A DNA stretch of 64,000 bases from Kazachstania africana CBS 2517 (GCF_000304475.1 NC_018945.1:558001-622000), one strand, 5' to 3'. Shown: positions 1 to 10,398, counted from the first letter of the stretch. The notes: generated by a model from the sequence alone, not told the origin. Numbers and translations: made by a program.

Positions 1-157
1 CTACGTCTTCTTCTTCGTTCCAGAAACTAAAGGTTTATCTTTAGAGGAAGTTAACACTATGTGGGAAGAAGGTGTATTACCATGGAAATCAGCTAACTGG
101 GTCCCACCAGCAAGAAGAGATGCCGAATACAACCCTGAAGATTTTGTTAAGCACTAG
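1..157 (+). CDS. Hexose transporter (HXT family), 3' end only
   Basis: The reading frame is open from the window edge (first full codon at base 2) to a TAG at 155-157 and gives about 51 C-terminal residues. They begin in the last membrane helix (YVFFF), followed by [11 protein letters not shown], the sugar-transporter signature after helix 12, and then the short hydrophilic tail ending DFVKH. This tail, with the [10 protein letters not shown] and WVPPARR motifs, is typical of yeast Hxt proteins, which carry out facilitated uptake of glucose and related hexoses at the plasma membrane. Which HXT paralogue it is cannot be told from the fragment. The rest of the gene lies upstream of the window. 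Confidence 0.93.
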   Translation, partial: YVFFFVPETKGLSLEEVNTMWEEGVLPWKSANWVPPARRDAEYNPEDFVKH

Positions 158-340
158 CTCGAGAAATCTTGAAGCAACCTTATCATGACCTTTTTAATGA
201 CTCAAAATATAACGAAATATCTTCTATATAAAATATTTTTATAACAAGTAAAATTTATAATATTCTACAATTATTATCAAAAGCCATTATGTATTTTATT
301 GATAGGAATATCGATATATATGATTTATATGCAACTTTTT

Positions 341-1900
341 CTAGGCACTTCCTGTTGGGAGTACAGGACCATACTCAGTACAAAATCCTAACCAATTTCT
401 ACCTATACATGTGGAAGAAACGGTAGTTCTAGTTGTGCTAGTGGCAACAGACGTGGTGGTTACTATCCTAGATGTGGTGCTATCATGATCACCATCTTCG
501 TCGGGCCAATATTTCCAGTTATAACAGTCAATGCAGGAACTAGGCTCCCCACATGTTGGAACATCATCATATTTTGTTAAGATTTCGTCGATTACTGTAT
601 GAATCTTATGGTTTAACAAGTTGACGCGCCATCCTTTATCTTTCACAACATCATAAACGCAAACTTTCCCGGTATGACATGCAGTTTCCATTGCATAACC
701 TGCAATTGAACATGCGGAACTTGCACCATTACAAGTTCCCATATATATAGGATCTGCGGTATGACCGATATGCCAAATACCTTCCAGATAATTTGGCAAT
801 CCCGGTGGATGAGGCAAATGCAATCTTCTTGCCGCCAAGGCATCACCAGGCGTCTCATAAGTCAGTACAGGCGAACCATATGTTCTACCGACAAGGCTTG
901 CCAATGCACCCCCAAGGGAATGACCAGTTAACCATATAGAGTAATCTGGATAGTCTTCGACAACACTCCTATATATATCCATAGCAATAGAATAATACCT
1001 GTCCTTACGTCTAAGCTCACGTTCTAAACATGATTCATCGCAAGTTTTTGACTTGACATAGCATGGACATACAGTGGTCCATAGGTAGCTTACTCTTGCA
1101 CAACAACAGGAAAACAATAGGTTGTCATTAATCTTATCACTAGCCGTAGTTTCATCATCTTCTGAACCGGGAAGACCTGTTGCAGAAGTACCTTTAATAG
1201 ATATAACGGCAATTTTGTCAACTTCATTCACAAAGACATGTCCTCTTAAACCATTACCATCCCAACCAAAATGTGGTGAAGTTACATCCTTCCAATTATC
1301 ATCGCCATCACTTATATTCCTCCAATTATGCTTTTCTGGCAAACGGACATAAGCATTAGACGACATTAGCGCCATAAGGATCACTGTATTTCTATCAGAC
1401 ACATCTGGTACAAGTACATCTTCGTCTATCCAGTGCTCTTCACGCTCAATATCGTTATTGATGTATGCTTCAACAAAATCCGGGTGTCTATTTTCCATTC
1501 TCTTCATAGACATATGTTGATATTTTAAAGGGAACTCGTAAGAAAAAGGATTTGTAGTTTGGAATTCGGTATTTTTAGACCAGAATGTTTCATCTGGATT
1601 CTCTGATAAGAGTTTGAGTTCTTCTGATCTGAACAATATGCCTGCTTCCTCTGCAAAGTCGTCCGTAACGTCAAGCTTTTGATGAAATTTATAATATGAA
1701 CCGACACCATGACGATGAATCTGTTTCAATTTGAAAGTCCCCGCAAGAGAATTACTCTTTTGTGTTGGATCGTCAACTAGGAAGAGCCTACTCTTGAACG
1801 AACAAAATCCTAGAAATAAAAGTAAAATTACTAATTCTGATATAAGGGTAGGTGTGCGAAAGATGCGCAACCTCCCACTAAACCTCTTTTCCTTTCGCAT
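341..1900 (-). CDS. ATG15: Autophagic-body phospholipase Atg15
   Basis: A 519-residue protein, close to the 520 residues of S. cerevisiae Atg15 (YCR068W). A short basic N-terminus is followed by one hydrophobic signal-anchor at about residues 20-36. The rest is a class-3 lipase domain whose nucleophile motif GHSLGG places the catalytic Ser at residue 328; the following TYETPGDALAARR and HTADPIYMG segments are family hallmarks. The known role is degradation of autophagic and Cvt-body membranes inside the vacuole, reached through the multivesicular body route. The open frame continues upstream to 1927 but only through a TTG, so the ATG at 1900 is the start. It is divergent from SED4, as in S. 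cerevisiae. The Thr/Ser-rich C-terminal tail is ordinary for the family. Confidence 0.95.
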   Translation of the reverse strand: MRKEKRFSGRLRIFRTPTLISELVILLLFLGFCSFKSRLFLVDDPTQKSNSLAGTFKLKQIHRHGVGSYYKFHQKLDVTDDFAEEAGILFRSEELKLLSENPDETFWSKNTEFQTTNPFSYEFPLKYQHMSMKRMENRHPDFVEAYINNDIEREEHWIDEDVLVPDVSDRNTVILMALMSSNAYVRLPEKHNWRNISDGDDNWKDVTSPHFGWDGNGLRGHVFVNEVDKIAVISIKGTSATGLPGSEDDETTASDKINDNLLFSCCCARVSYLWTTVCPCYVKSKTCDESCLERELRRKDRYYSIAMDIYRSVVEDYPDYSIWLTGHSLGGALASLVGRTYGSPVLTYETPGDALAARRLHLPHPPGLPNYLEGIWHIGHTADPIYMGTCNGASSACSIAGYAMETACHTGKVCVYDVVKDKGWRVNLLNHKIHTVIDEILTKYDDVPTCGEPSSCIDCYNWKYWPDEDGDHDSTTSRIVTTTSVATSTTRTTVSSTCIGRNWLGFCTEYGPVLPTGSA

Positions 1901-2519
1901 TTTATGTAGTTGTAATCTATGAGACAACTACCAAGAGACTTGAAAGCTCTTTTATGGATAATACGTTTACTTTTAAAAAACACTATATCCTTGGAATACC
2001 CATGCAGTTTCACTGATGAGATATGCTTTTTTTTTTCCTCGTATATTACTCACATTGTTGAGATAATCCGGCGATGATACTATATATAAGTGTCTGTAAA
2101 GCTAGAAACGTGGCACATGGCTGCACGATAGCTCGATCAAGTAGATGAGGCCCATGGCTATGAACGCTGTTTCAAACTTGTTCTTTTCACCTTGGGTTAC
2201 GTCGAGAGAAACTTGTCCAAGACCGAATTCTTATTTCCTACGTAGCCTTTTGCACTTATTGAAACACATAATCAGCTAATACAGAGTGCCACTTGTGTGA
2301 ATACACGAAACGTTCTACCATTGGATTGGCTGGGTTGGTGTGTTACTAGAAGCCATTGGATCAGCCAATTGGCCTCTTCCTTGTCGAGATTCATGCTTTC
2401 CGACTTTTTCCATCATGCTTGAAACAAGAATTTTTTACAACTTCTAAAGCTGTTATTTACGTATACATTTGAAATAAAGTTGTCAACTCTGTTGGTAAAC
2501 ACAGCCTCTAAGAATAGGT
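1901..2519. other. Divergent ATG15/SED4 intergenic region
   Basis: About 620 bases between two divergent starts. It contains TATA-like ACTATATATAAG near 2080 and a T-rich tract near 2030. I see no RNA gene and no recognisable factor site with good support. Confidence 0.5.
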
Positions 2520-5500
2520 ATGGCGAAATTCCAGGATCATCTGTACAACATAGGGTACCCCATTAGTGGGGCCAAATTTCTAAACCAGAACACGCTTCTG
2601 GTTGCTGGTGGGGGAGGTAATAGAGCAAAACTCCTCGGTAATCCAGGTGATTATCCCAATAAAATTACTGCTTTAAGGATCGATTCTAACAAAAAGAAAG
2701 TGGTTAAAAGGTTCAGAGAAATTACTTTAGATCCAAATGATGATTCTCCCTCCACGTTAGATGCTGCAAACAATATTATACTTGTTGGTTGCAATGAAAG
2801 CTACAATAAGATTCAGTTGAACAATGGAGAAAACCATCATATCAGAAAGTTTCTATATGAAGATGAACATTTAAAATTCTCGGCTGCTATTGATTTCGAA
2901 AGATCCTCGAATCCCCAAATCTTCACCAAGATTATTTCACTTTCAGCAAATGCCAGTATCGGGGCAATTGCTTCTTCCCAATTGCCAACAACTATTAAAA
3001 TCATTGACCCTATCAATTCTGTTGAAAAATATGAAATCCAGACAGGTAGAGATGTTAAGGATATCAACGTTTCTAATGATGGAACGTTAGTCTCATACGT
3101 AACTGAAAGAAGCTTGGAAATTGTTTCAGTGGTTAATGGACAATTCGTTGTCAGAAAAAATGATTTTAATGAAAACGAACTTCTTTCCAAAATTGAATTT
3201 ATAAATAATAGCGCTCTATTACTAGTATCAATAGCCCAATCCGTTCCCACAGTGACAAATCTAAGGAAGCTCAGCTTGAATAACAATAAAGTTACTGTCT
3301 TAGATACCATCCAGGTCCCAACCAAGACAGGTGGTGTTACATCTATGGATATTGAGAAAAAGACAGGCAAAATTTTGGCACTATCAACAGCTGACAATAG
3401 TATCATTTTAGTTGATTTGGAACATTTCAAAATTATTAAGACTTTCGATAACGTTCATGACTTGACCATTAGTAAAGTTATATTTTCACCTGATACGCAA
3501 TTTTTAGCAAGTGTATCGGTGGCAAACACTGTACATGTCATAAAATTACCAACAAATATCAAATCTCTTACTTCAACTTCAATATTTTCCAAATTGTGGA
3601 GTTTTTTCATAAATGTCATATTAGTTGTTATAATAGCCATCATTGCACAAATTTCTTACAAAAATGATTTACACTGGAAAATCGCTACTCTTCTCAAACA
3701 TAAATATCTGGACATTAGAGAAAGACTTTCATCTGATAATGACAATGACGTACTTGTATCAACAATATTCGATGATGATATGGTAACCATTTCGACTATT
3801 ACTAAGCCGCTAGATACTGAAACTAAATCCATAAAAACTATTGAGTTTACATCTTTGACTACAACTGAAGATGACGTCTGGGCTACTTCTGAATCTTCTT
3901 CCGGTACTGACTCCATCCCTCCTATCTACAGTACTCTCTCCCATTATGACGAGATAGTTTCCTCTCACTCTGTTATTGAGCCTATGTCGTCACATGAACC
4001 AAGTAGTATATTGTCAGCAATTGAGGAAGGAATACCAATAGTGACCCAGATGGATTCGAAAGTAACCAGCGCAACACCTTCCACGTTTCCTGCAGTTGAA
4101 GAGTCTGTTAGTGCTTCAGATATTCTAAGCGTGAGAGAATTAAAGCAAGATACTAATATTGAGAGCGCCATGGGTTCCCGTAGTTCGCAAGAGAGCAAAA
4201 TCGTACAGCTTGTCACTGTGGACTCAATAGTTTATGAGGTCATCTCTATGAAACCAGTCTCGTCCATCAAACCTTCGACTAATATCAAGAGTCATATTCC
4301 ATCTGTTAATGCTGATAGTACTTCGTTAAAATCTGAAAAAGCTATTTTGTCAACCCCCCTCTCTCTCTCCTCTGCTTCCCCTGTTGAAGGATCTACTTCT
4401 CCAAAAAGTTCTTCTTTCAGCCAAAGTGAGGCCACTATATCCACGACTATAGAACTGGAAGAAACTCAACCAGTAGCCATAGAATCTGATGTACCTCTGC
4501 TTCCCACCGCATTATCCACCAATTCTTTAGATAAAATGGCTATGAGCATAGTACGGACAGAAAGCCCTGTATTGACAAAATCTTCACCTGAGGTTGCTTT
4601 TGTCGATGAAACTTTAGCTGAAAGAAATAACGATGATACTACTACACCATCCCCTTCGTCAGATTATGACTCACAAACACATAGTACTCAAATATATACA
4701 GAAGTGTCGTCTGATGAAAGTCCCAGCTTTACATCGGCATGGACATCTGAAATTCACTCGCAAACGCTTCTTACCTCTTCAAGCGTTGAGCCAACTGCAG
4801 TTTGGGGAGATCTAGCTTCAGCATCTGACTCTTCTGAAACGGAAGCAATCGCCCATACCACTCTTGTGGAGGAAACACTATCAGCTGAGCACACTTCTGT
4901 GTCTGTTTCAAGCGTTGCTACATTAAGTACCACTTTTGATGCATCTGTTTCAGACGATATTACATCAAGTACTACATCTCCTGAAAAATCGGTACCAACC
5001 GAAGGCAACAATTATGCTTCAAAAGAAGGGAGTATTTCACATACTCAGTCAGAACCGGAACATTTAGTTCAAGCTGTTTTCCATGGGGACGACACTGGAA
5101 TTACATCTAGCAACGTGGTGATAGTCGACACTTTTTCTGTTTCATCATATAGCAACCCATCTAAAGGGTTTGATTTGAATATTCTAGACCTTTCAGAGGA
5201 ACAAATATCCGAACCACATGAGCCGGTTACCTCGTCCCATTCAGCCGCTTCCGACTATTCTCTGACAACAGGCACAGCTGTCTCTGACATTGCCTCCACT
5301 ACAACTCTAGTCGATGAGGTACTCTATGAATCTAGCTCTGAGTCAGTGGATATTGAACAAGAGGTGGAAAAACATACTTTGAATGCAACATCTTCTGCAA
5401 CTTTGGAGGGCTCTAATAACTTACACACAAGATCAGTCCTCGCAGATATTGTGAAACATGAAAATGATTCCTTGGAGACAGCCTCAAGTTTTTCATCTGC

Positions 5501-5894
5501 TTTCTCAACTGAAGACACAACCCCTGTGCAAGCCACTGTCGAGACTATGGAAATAGATCTCACAACTTCGTTATCAAGCAGCTCAGTTTCAGGTGAAGAA
5601 GACAATACACTCACCGATTCGCTTGCATCAACGAACACTGGTCTGTATAGTTCAAGCTACACACCAGTTGCTTCTGAAGAGCAAGATCCTATTTCTAGTG
5701 GGCCCACATATGCCAATTCTTATGTGCCCGAGGTGAACTCATCCGGCAAGATTTCACTGGAGGAAGAGACAATTCAATGGGATTCCTTGAATGGGGCGAT
5801 CGTTACAACGACTGAATCGGACTACTACACATCGATCAGTATCGAAGCTGATCTTCAACCAACTCCTATTTATGTGGACCATGACGAGTTATAG
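2520..5894 (+). CDS. SED4: Sec12-family ER membrane protein with a long lumenal domain (Sed4)
   Basis: A 1124-residue protein. Residues 1 to about 350 form the cytosolic seven-bladed WD propeller of the Sec12 family: the N-terminal YNIGYPISGAKFLN, the AGGGG loop and DDSPSTLDA are recognisable. A single membrane span lies at about 358-380. Some 740 lumenal residues follow that are extremely rich in Ser and Thr with acidic residues, probably heavily O-mannosylated. The last four residues are HDEL, the ER retrieval signal. Sec12 is the exchange factor for Sar1 that starts COPII vesicle formation; Sed4 is its whole-genome-duplication partner and modulates Sar1 cycling. The long lumenal region and the position between ATG15 and RAD18 (as YCR067C) favour SED4 over SEC12. 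The exact biochemical activity cannot be judged from sequence. Confidence 0.92.
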   Translation: MAKFQDHLYNIGYPISGAKFLNQNTLLVAGGGGNRAKLLGNPGDYPNKITALRIDSNKKKVVKRFREITLDPNDDSPSTLDAANNIILVGCNESYNKIQLNNGENHHIRKFLYEDEHLKFSAAIDFERSSNPQIFTKIISLSANASIGAIASSQLPTTIKIIDPINSVEKYEIQTGRDVKDINVSNDGTLVSYVTERSLEIVSVVNGQFVVRKNDFNENELLSKIEFINNSALLLVSIAQSVPTVTNLRKLSLNNNKVTVLDTIQVPTKTGGVTSMDIEKKTGKILALSTADNSIILVDLEHFKIIKTFDNVHDLTISKVIFSPDTQFLASVSVANTVHVIKLPTNIKSLTSTSIFSKLWSFFINVILVVIIAIIAQISYKNDLHWKIATLLKHKYLDIRERLSSDNDNDVLVSTIFDDDMVTISTITKPLDTETKSIKTIEFTSLTTTEDDVWATSESSSGTDSIPPIYSTLSHYDEIVSSHSVIEPMSSHEPSSILSAIEEGIPIVTQMDSKVTSATPSTFPAVEESVSASDILSVRELKQDTNIESAMGSRSSQESKIVQLVTVDSIVYEVISMKPVSSIKPSTNIKSHIPSVNADSTSLKSEKAILSTPLSLSSASPVEGSTSPKSSSFSQSEATISTTIELEETQPVAIESDVPLLPTALSTNSLDKMAMSIVRTESPVLTKSSPEVAFVDETLAERNNDDTTTPSPSSDYDSQTHSTQIYTEVSSDESPSFTSAWTSEIHSQTLLTSSSVEPTAVWGDLASASDSSETEAIAHTTLVEETLSAEHTSVSVSSVATLSTTFDASVSDDITSSTTSPEKSVPTEGNNYASKEGSISHTQSEPEHLVQAVFHGDDTGITSSNVVIVDTFSVSSYSNPSKGFDLNILDLSEEQISEPHEPVTSSHSAASDYSLTTGTAVSDIASTTTLVDEVLYESSSESVDIEQEVEKHTLNATSSATLEGSNNLHTRSVLADIVKHENDSLETASSFSSAFSTEDTTPVQATVETMEIDLTTSLSSSSVSGEEDNTLTDSLASTNTGLYSSSYTPVASEEQDPISSGPTYANSYVPEVNSSGKISLEEETIQWDSLNGAIVTTTESDYYTSISIEADLQPTPIYVDHDEL

Positions 5895-6019
5895 ACTCAT
5901 ATATATTTAACTTGCCTAATCTCATGATTTGGATAAGCGATATAAATTATATATACTGAATAAATGTAAAATAATCTAAACGTTGATTAAAGTACGAAAA
6001 ATGCAATGCTATTGAATGT

Positions 6020-7357
6020 CTATGAGGTTTCATTCTTATTGAAAAGACTACTATTTTCTATTGATGGTTCTGTAAGGCCTTCTATTCCATGTTCATGGTC
6101 ATTTTCATCATTCAATTTTTGTCTGTCCTTCTCAAGATTTCTCCTTGCCTGTTTTATCAATTGTTTGAACTCTTTGTTGAAAAGAGTAGCCCATTCAGTT
6201 CTACTGAACTTATCATTTTTGAAATTCTTGAGCAATTTATTATATTCTACTGTTTTTGTGTCGGCCTTTTTAGTTTGCATCATCAATCTACCAATATTAT
6301 TGTTTGTATTAACGTTATTGCTATTGTTGGAGGCTTCCCAGCTCGTGAGCTGTCTTCTTAATTCACTTTCACTCACAGGATCCATTGAATCTACAAAATT
6401 GCTATTCCAAAGAAGTTCGAAATGATTATAGCGAGCAATCATATCTTGTTTGCTGCCGACAGTTGATAGTTTCAACGCGGACAGCTTCTGTTTTATTTGA
6501 GATAACGACATGGCAGTAAAATCGAGTTTAGGTAGTCTTTGATGTTCAGTGTCTACAACAGAAGTCACATATCTCTCTAAGTGAGATATATTATCATCTT
6601 TTGGCGGGGTCAATGATTTCATTCTCTTTTGTGATGTTGATGGTGCTTTGGTCATTTTAGATGCTAATCCAGTGTCAGTCGAACTGGCTTTGCGCTTTAC
6701 GGGCTTTTTACCTAGAGACTGTAAGGTAAGACATTCATCTAGATGAACTCGTTCGAGTGTTTTAATGGGATAAAAATCTTCACATATGGGACATTGTGCC
6801 ATGCGCACGTTTGTCTGTCTCTTGGTAAACATAGACTCTATGCTGGAAATTGATTTATTGATTCTGGGGCCTGATACTGTCTTTCTCAGATTATGTCTCA
6901 ATGTAGATTTCGTTTGATTTGTTCCCACAATTTGTATATCATCATCACCTTCTTCGCTTTCGAGTTCCTTGCTACTTTGAATATTTTCACCTGATTCACT
7001 CTCCAGATCAGAACCCAACTCAATGAGAGATTTATCCTCTGATCCAGAAATTGTAGGCATTTTTACGACCTCCAAAAGTTTCGTACGTACTGACTGAAAG
7101 CTCTGAACTATTTCATTCACCAGAAATTCACTGCGCAACATAGATTCCCTGAGCTCATTTAAACAAAGGGGACATTTTGACTGTCTATTAATGTATTCAC
7201 GAATGCAAATGGAACAAAAAGTATGACCACAAGGCGTAAGAACAGGCACTTTGAGAAAATCCTTGCAAATATGGCACCTCAGGAGGGCATCCAGTTGAGA
7301 AATATTAGGTATCTGGGTATCGTGAAAATCACTAGCATCTGATATAATTTGGTCCAT
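6020..7357 (-). CDS. RAD18: E3 ubiquitin ligase of post-replication repair, Rad18
   Basis: A 445-residue protein. A C3HC4 RING finger occupies about residues 28-66 (CHIC, CGHTFCSIC, CPLC). A Rad18-type UBZ zinc finger (CPIC, then H and C) is near 186-210. A SAP DNA-binding motif lies near 280-315, followed by the C-terminal Rad6-binding region. With Rad6 it mono-ubiquitinates PCNA at stalled forks. It is somewhat shorter than S. cerevisiae Rad18 (487). ATG at 7357. The stop is 125 bases from the convergent SED4 stop, and the order SED4-RAD18-HCM1 equals that of chromosome III. Confidence 0.96.
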   Translation of the reverse strand: MDQIISDASDFHDTQIPNISQLDALLRCHICKDFLKVPVLTPCGHTFCSICIREYINRQSKCPLCLNELRESMLRSEFLVNEIVQSFQSVRTKLLEVVKMPTISGSEDKSLIELGSDLESESGENIQSSKELESEEGDDDIQIVGTNQTKSTLRHNLRKTVSGPRINKSISSIESMFTKRQTNVRMAQCPICEDFYPIKTLERVHLDECLTLQSLGKKPVKRKASSTDTGLASKMTKAPSTSQKRMKSLTPPKDDNISHLERYVTSVVDTEHQRLPKLDFTAMSLSQIKQKLSALKLSTVGSKQDMIARYNHFELLWNSNFVDSMDPVSESELRRQLTSWEASNNSNNVNTNNNIGRLMMQTKKADTKTVEYNKLLKNFKNDKFSRTEWATLFNKEFKQLIKQARRNLEKDRQKLNDENDHEHGIEGLTEPSIENSSLFNKNETS

Positions 7358-7673
7358 AAGCCACTTGATTTAGGTATCTTCTATTATCAGCCTTGTATCA
7401 TCTATAATTTCAAGAATTTCAAATTTTGTTTTCATCGCGTTATAGCTTACTGCAATGGAAATCCAGTAATCATCACAATACATATCATGATAAACAGTCA
7501 AATAAATCGTGCTTAAAAGCTTTTAAAATAATACAACTCTACTAAAAGTGAATAAATAATAGATATATAAAACCCATTTTTTATAATAGTGTCCCTAAAC
7601 CTTGACTTGTGTCATCCCAGAATTAATAATAAAAAAAAATAAAAAAGTACAATTGAATGCTCGAAAAAATGAA
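7358..7673. other. RAD18 upstream / HCM1 downstream spacer
   Basis: Contains the RAD18 promoter and the HCM1 3' end in about 316 AT-rich bases. I see no gene and no motif that I would assign. Confidence 0.5.
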
Positions 7674-9212
7674 CTAATTAGCATTCTCATCACTTTGTGA
7701 GTGCTTTGACGCAGTGTGGCTTGAGTTCGCCTCGGTTTCATCTGATGGCTTCACATTTTCGGTAGCTCTTTTCCATACAGAGTAAACGTCGACGCCAAAC
7801 AATCCACTACATGATAATTTTGATTTGACACCGCCAGCGAGTAAATCAGAATCATTTGTATTTCTTGGAGACAAAGTTTTTAAATATTTGGAACCGCTGG
7901 TCGTTGAACCAGATAGTCCCATTGCTTTGAAAATAGGTGATGAATATATGTCCTCGAATAAGTGTGAAGGTGTCTGCCATTTTCTGAAATGCAAATCTGT
8001 ATCCCTGGGCGTTTGTGTGAGCCTAGATGGAGTTTTTTCCATGAATTGTGATTGCTTCAAATCTGGTGTCTTTAGAATATCGTTTTCAATATTCAACGAC
8101 ACATTCGAAAGTTGAGAGCCAGTCTCATTTCTGAAAGGACGGGGAGATAATTCTTCGAAACTCGTATTAAACGAACATGTATATCTCTTAGAATTTTGAG
8201 AAGATTTAACATCCTGAATGCCGAAGAAATCTCTGGTCAGATCAGGCACCCCCGCTGGTAGCGTATTCATTCTTTTCATATAGTAGGGAGGTTCCAAATT
8301 CAAATTATCAAAATTTTTATTATTGTTACCATTGTTATTTTCATCAGTTTCTTCAATATTGTTAAGCGTAATAGAGCTATTTCTATTGTTCCCAGTTATA
8401 GAGTCATTTACTTCTATTTTCGGTAGAGCTACTATCATATGAGACTCTTCTTTCAATTCAGATGAGAAGATTGGAGAAGATTTGTCTATAGGATCCTCTA
8501 TATCTTCACCATCGTCAGAAACGGTTTGATCGTTTAATTCAAAGTACTGTTCGATGTTACTCAATTTTTCTCGTATTAACTCGTAACCACCAGCTTCACC
8601 TTTAAAAAATTTTGGAGCAGATAATGGCTTAACTTCCCAGAAATGGCCTTTCCCATCCGAAGACTTTTCTGTCTTTATAAAAGCTTCGTTTAACGATAGG
8701 TTATGTCTAATAGAATTCTGCCAGCTGGAATCTTTTGGTCTGTAGAAACTGAAATGAGTAGTTATCCAATTGTAAATTTGTGATAAAGTCAATTTACCTT
8801 CCGGGGATTGTAGTATAGCCAAGCAAATTAAAATAGCATAAGAATATGGAGGTTTCTTATTCAACTCTCCGGTGAGTTTCCTTTTCTCCAAAGAAGTTAA
8901 TATTTCATCTAATGATAGATTACCATTTGAACGGGAAGACCCTTCGGATTTTTGTTTTTTGGCCCTTATTGGGGCCAATGGAGAAGAACGGGTAGGGGAT
9001 AATGGCTGACTATTACTCATATAATCTTTTGACTTATTCTTACTGTTCATTTTATTCTTCCTTATAGTTGAATGTGGAGGAGTAATAAAAGTGTCGCCAG
9101 AAGATTCACCATAATCCAACCCAAACACTTCAAAAGATCTTTTCTTACCAAAATCTCCAAAGGGAGGATCGGATGATACTTCCATGTTAAAAGAAGCTAT
9201 GTTGTTATTCAT
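7674..9212 (-). CDS. HCM1: Forkhead transcription factor Hcm1
   Basis: A 512-residue protein. The forkhead (winged helix) domain spans about residues 117-190: KKPPYSYA opening, WQNSIRHNLSLN recognition helix, GKGHFWEV wing. An SPLAP stretch precedes the domain. Clustered S/T-P sites lie in the C-terminal half (EKTPSR, WQTPSHLFED), and the conserved GLFGVDVYSVWKRATE box is near the C-terminus. Hcm1 drives S-phase transcription of spindle, kinetochore and budding genes. The frame continues to 9254 only through a TTG, so the ATG at 9212 is chosen. The upstream region carries MCB and SCB boxes, consistent with the late-G1 expression known for HCM1. Confidence 0.95.
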   Translation of the reverse strand: MNNNIASFNMEVSSDPPFGDFGKKRSFEVFGLDYGESSGDTFITPPHSTIRKNKMNSKNKSKDYMSNSQPLSPTRSSPLAPIRAKKQKSEGSSRSNGNLSLDEILTSLEKRKLTGELNKKPPYSYAILICLAILQSPEGKLTLSQIYNWITTHFSFYRPKDSSWQNSIRHNLSLNEAFIKTEKSSDGKGHFWEVKPLSAPKFFKGEAGGYELIREKLSNIEQYFELNDQTVSDDGEDIEDPIDKSSPIFSSELKEESHMIVALPKIEVNDSITGNNRNSSITLNNIEETDENNNGNNNKNFDNLNLEPPYYMKRMNTLPAGVPDLTRDFFGIQDVKSSQNSKRYTCSFNTSFEELSPRPFRNETGSQLSNVSLNIENDILKTPDLKQSQFMEKTPSRLTQTPRDTDLHFRKWQTPSHLFEDIYSSPIFKAMGLSGSTTSGSKYLKTLSPRNTNDSDLLAGGVKSKLSCSGLFGVDVYSVWKRATENVKPSDETEANSSHTASKHSQSDENAN

Positions 9213-9776
9213 ATGTGGATTGCTTCGTAAGTCTTTAGTTCCCAAATATTTCAAAAAAAAAAAAGAAGAAGATAATATTTCTTGGTGACCTAAAAATATA
9301 GATATAATTTGATGTCCTTTCGTATTATATATATATAGATGGAGTATTTGCTAAAAGTCCCGAGTAGAGGTACAGATAAAGTTTCACTGCCCTCTTTGGC
9401 AATTTGAAACGTTACTATAATTTCGCGTTCTTTATATCTCGAGAAGTACGTTTCCTCGAGACAAAAGAAAAAAAAAATAAAATAAAAAAGTTTACGCGTC
9501 GCGTTTCTTAATAATCCTGCGACGGAGTTCAGCAAGCCAGTCGGTGAACGAGTTCGTGTTCTGCTAGCCAGACGTGTAATCAGTGGGGATTTGACTGCGT
9601 CAAAAAGGTTCCTAACGTGTAGTCTTAGAATTGCATTCGGTAAATCATCATACTACTATTTTTGGGAAAGAGATTGCTTTGACTCCAAGATTCTTTACAT
9701 TGCAGGGAAATATTTTATAGAGTATGAAAGTCCTGGCATCGTAAAGCAAGGGAGCCCAGTGGCTCATATACATGAT
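9213..9776. other. HCM1 promoter / BUD31 downstream spacer
   Basis: 564 bases. Apart from the MCB/SCB cluster it contains poly-A/T tracts (9466-9490) and no supported gene. A plus-strand open frame at 9591-9866 runs over the BUD31 3' end and looks like chance. Confidence 0.5.
9421..9504 (-). promoter_or_regulatory. MCB/SCB cluster upstream of HCM1
   Basis: TTTCGCG at 9421-9427 reads CGCGAAA on the HCM1 strand, an SBF-type core. ACGCGT at 9494-9499 is a perfect MluI cell-cycle box, and an overlapping CGCGT follows at 9500-9504. They lie 210-290 bases upstream of the HCM1 ATG. SBF/MBF binding is inferred from motif and position. Confidence 0.6.
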
Positions 9777-10250
9777 TCAATCCGTACTTGCACAGCCATG
9801 GCATCCACAGTGAACACACTGTTTGAAGGTAAAGTCGAGGCCTTTCTTCTCGGCATCGGCTTCTAATTGCATCCTGGGTACTCTACATATACATGTATTA
9901 CCATAGTTGGTTTCGCCTGCCTGGATACATCTAAGACAGCATAGTTTTTCGTACCCTTTCTTCCGCCATTTAGCTATTAAATGTTTATCAGCATATTTCT
10001 CTTTCAAAAGCCATTCATACAGTTCTCGAGAGATCAATTTACGCTTGTAGTACAGCTTATATACATACCGCGATCTTTCATGGTGTATTTGCATGATTTT
10101 CCATAGATTTTCATTTGCTTTACTAGAAAGTTTTGAATCTTTCTCGGTACCGACTTCTTTCAACTTCAACTCGAACTCAGTCAAAGTCGGTTTTATCTTC
10201 TCGAATCCCTCTGGTGCAGCTTTCGTTCTCTTAGTCAATAAACGGGGCAT
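9777..10250 (-). CDS. BUD31: Splicing factor Bud31 (G10 family)
   Basis: 157 residues, the same length as S. cerevisiae Bud31 (YCR063W). The basic start MPRLLTKRTK and EGFEKIKPTLTEF are the G10 N-terminus. The cysteine-rich C-terminus (CCLRCIQ, NTCICRVP, CVHCGCHGCAS) is the zinc-cluster region. It is a component of the activated spliceosome (SF3b-associated). The open frame runs on to 10394 through residues with no G10 similarity, so the ATG at 10250 is chosen. It is followed by the tRNA-Ser(CGA) gene, as on chromosome III. Confidence 0.95.
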   Translation of the reverse strand: MPRLLTKRTKAAPEGFEKIKPTLTEFELKLKEVGTEKDSKLSSKANENLWKIMQIHHERSRYVYKLYYKRKLISRELYEWLLKEKYADKHLIAKWRKKGYEKLCCLRCIQAGETNYGNTCICRVPRMQLEADAEKKGLDFTFKQCVHCGCHGCASTD

Positions 10251-10398
10251 CACTCTCCCTATGTGTGTATATTTCACTCTACTAACTCTTAGAACTGTTT
10301 TCATCTCATCGCTTCTTTTTTGGAGTCCCAAAAAGTTTTCTTTGCTAGTCGTGCGTGATGATTGAACACGGGAGGAATCTAAAAAAAAAAACAAATTC

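Noticed and set aside
2837..5638. Several antisense frames of 60-197 codons inside SED4
   Set aside because: They mirror the Ser/Thr-rich codon pattern of SED4 and have no features of their own.
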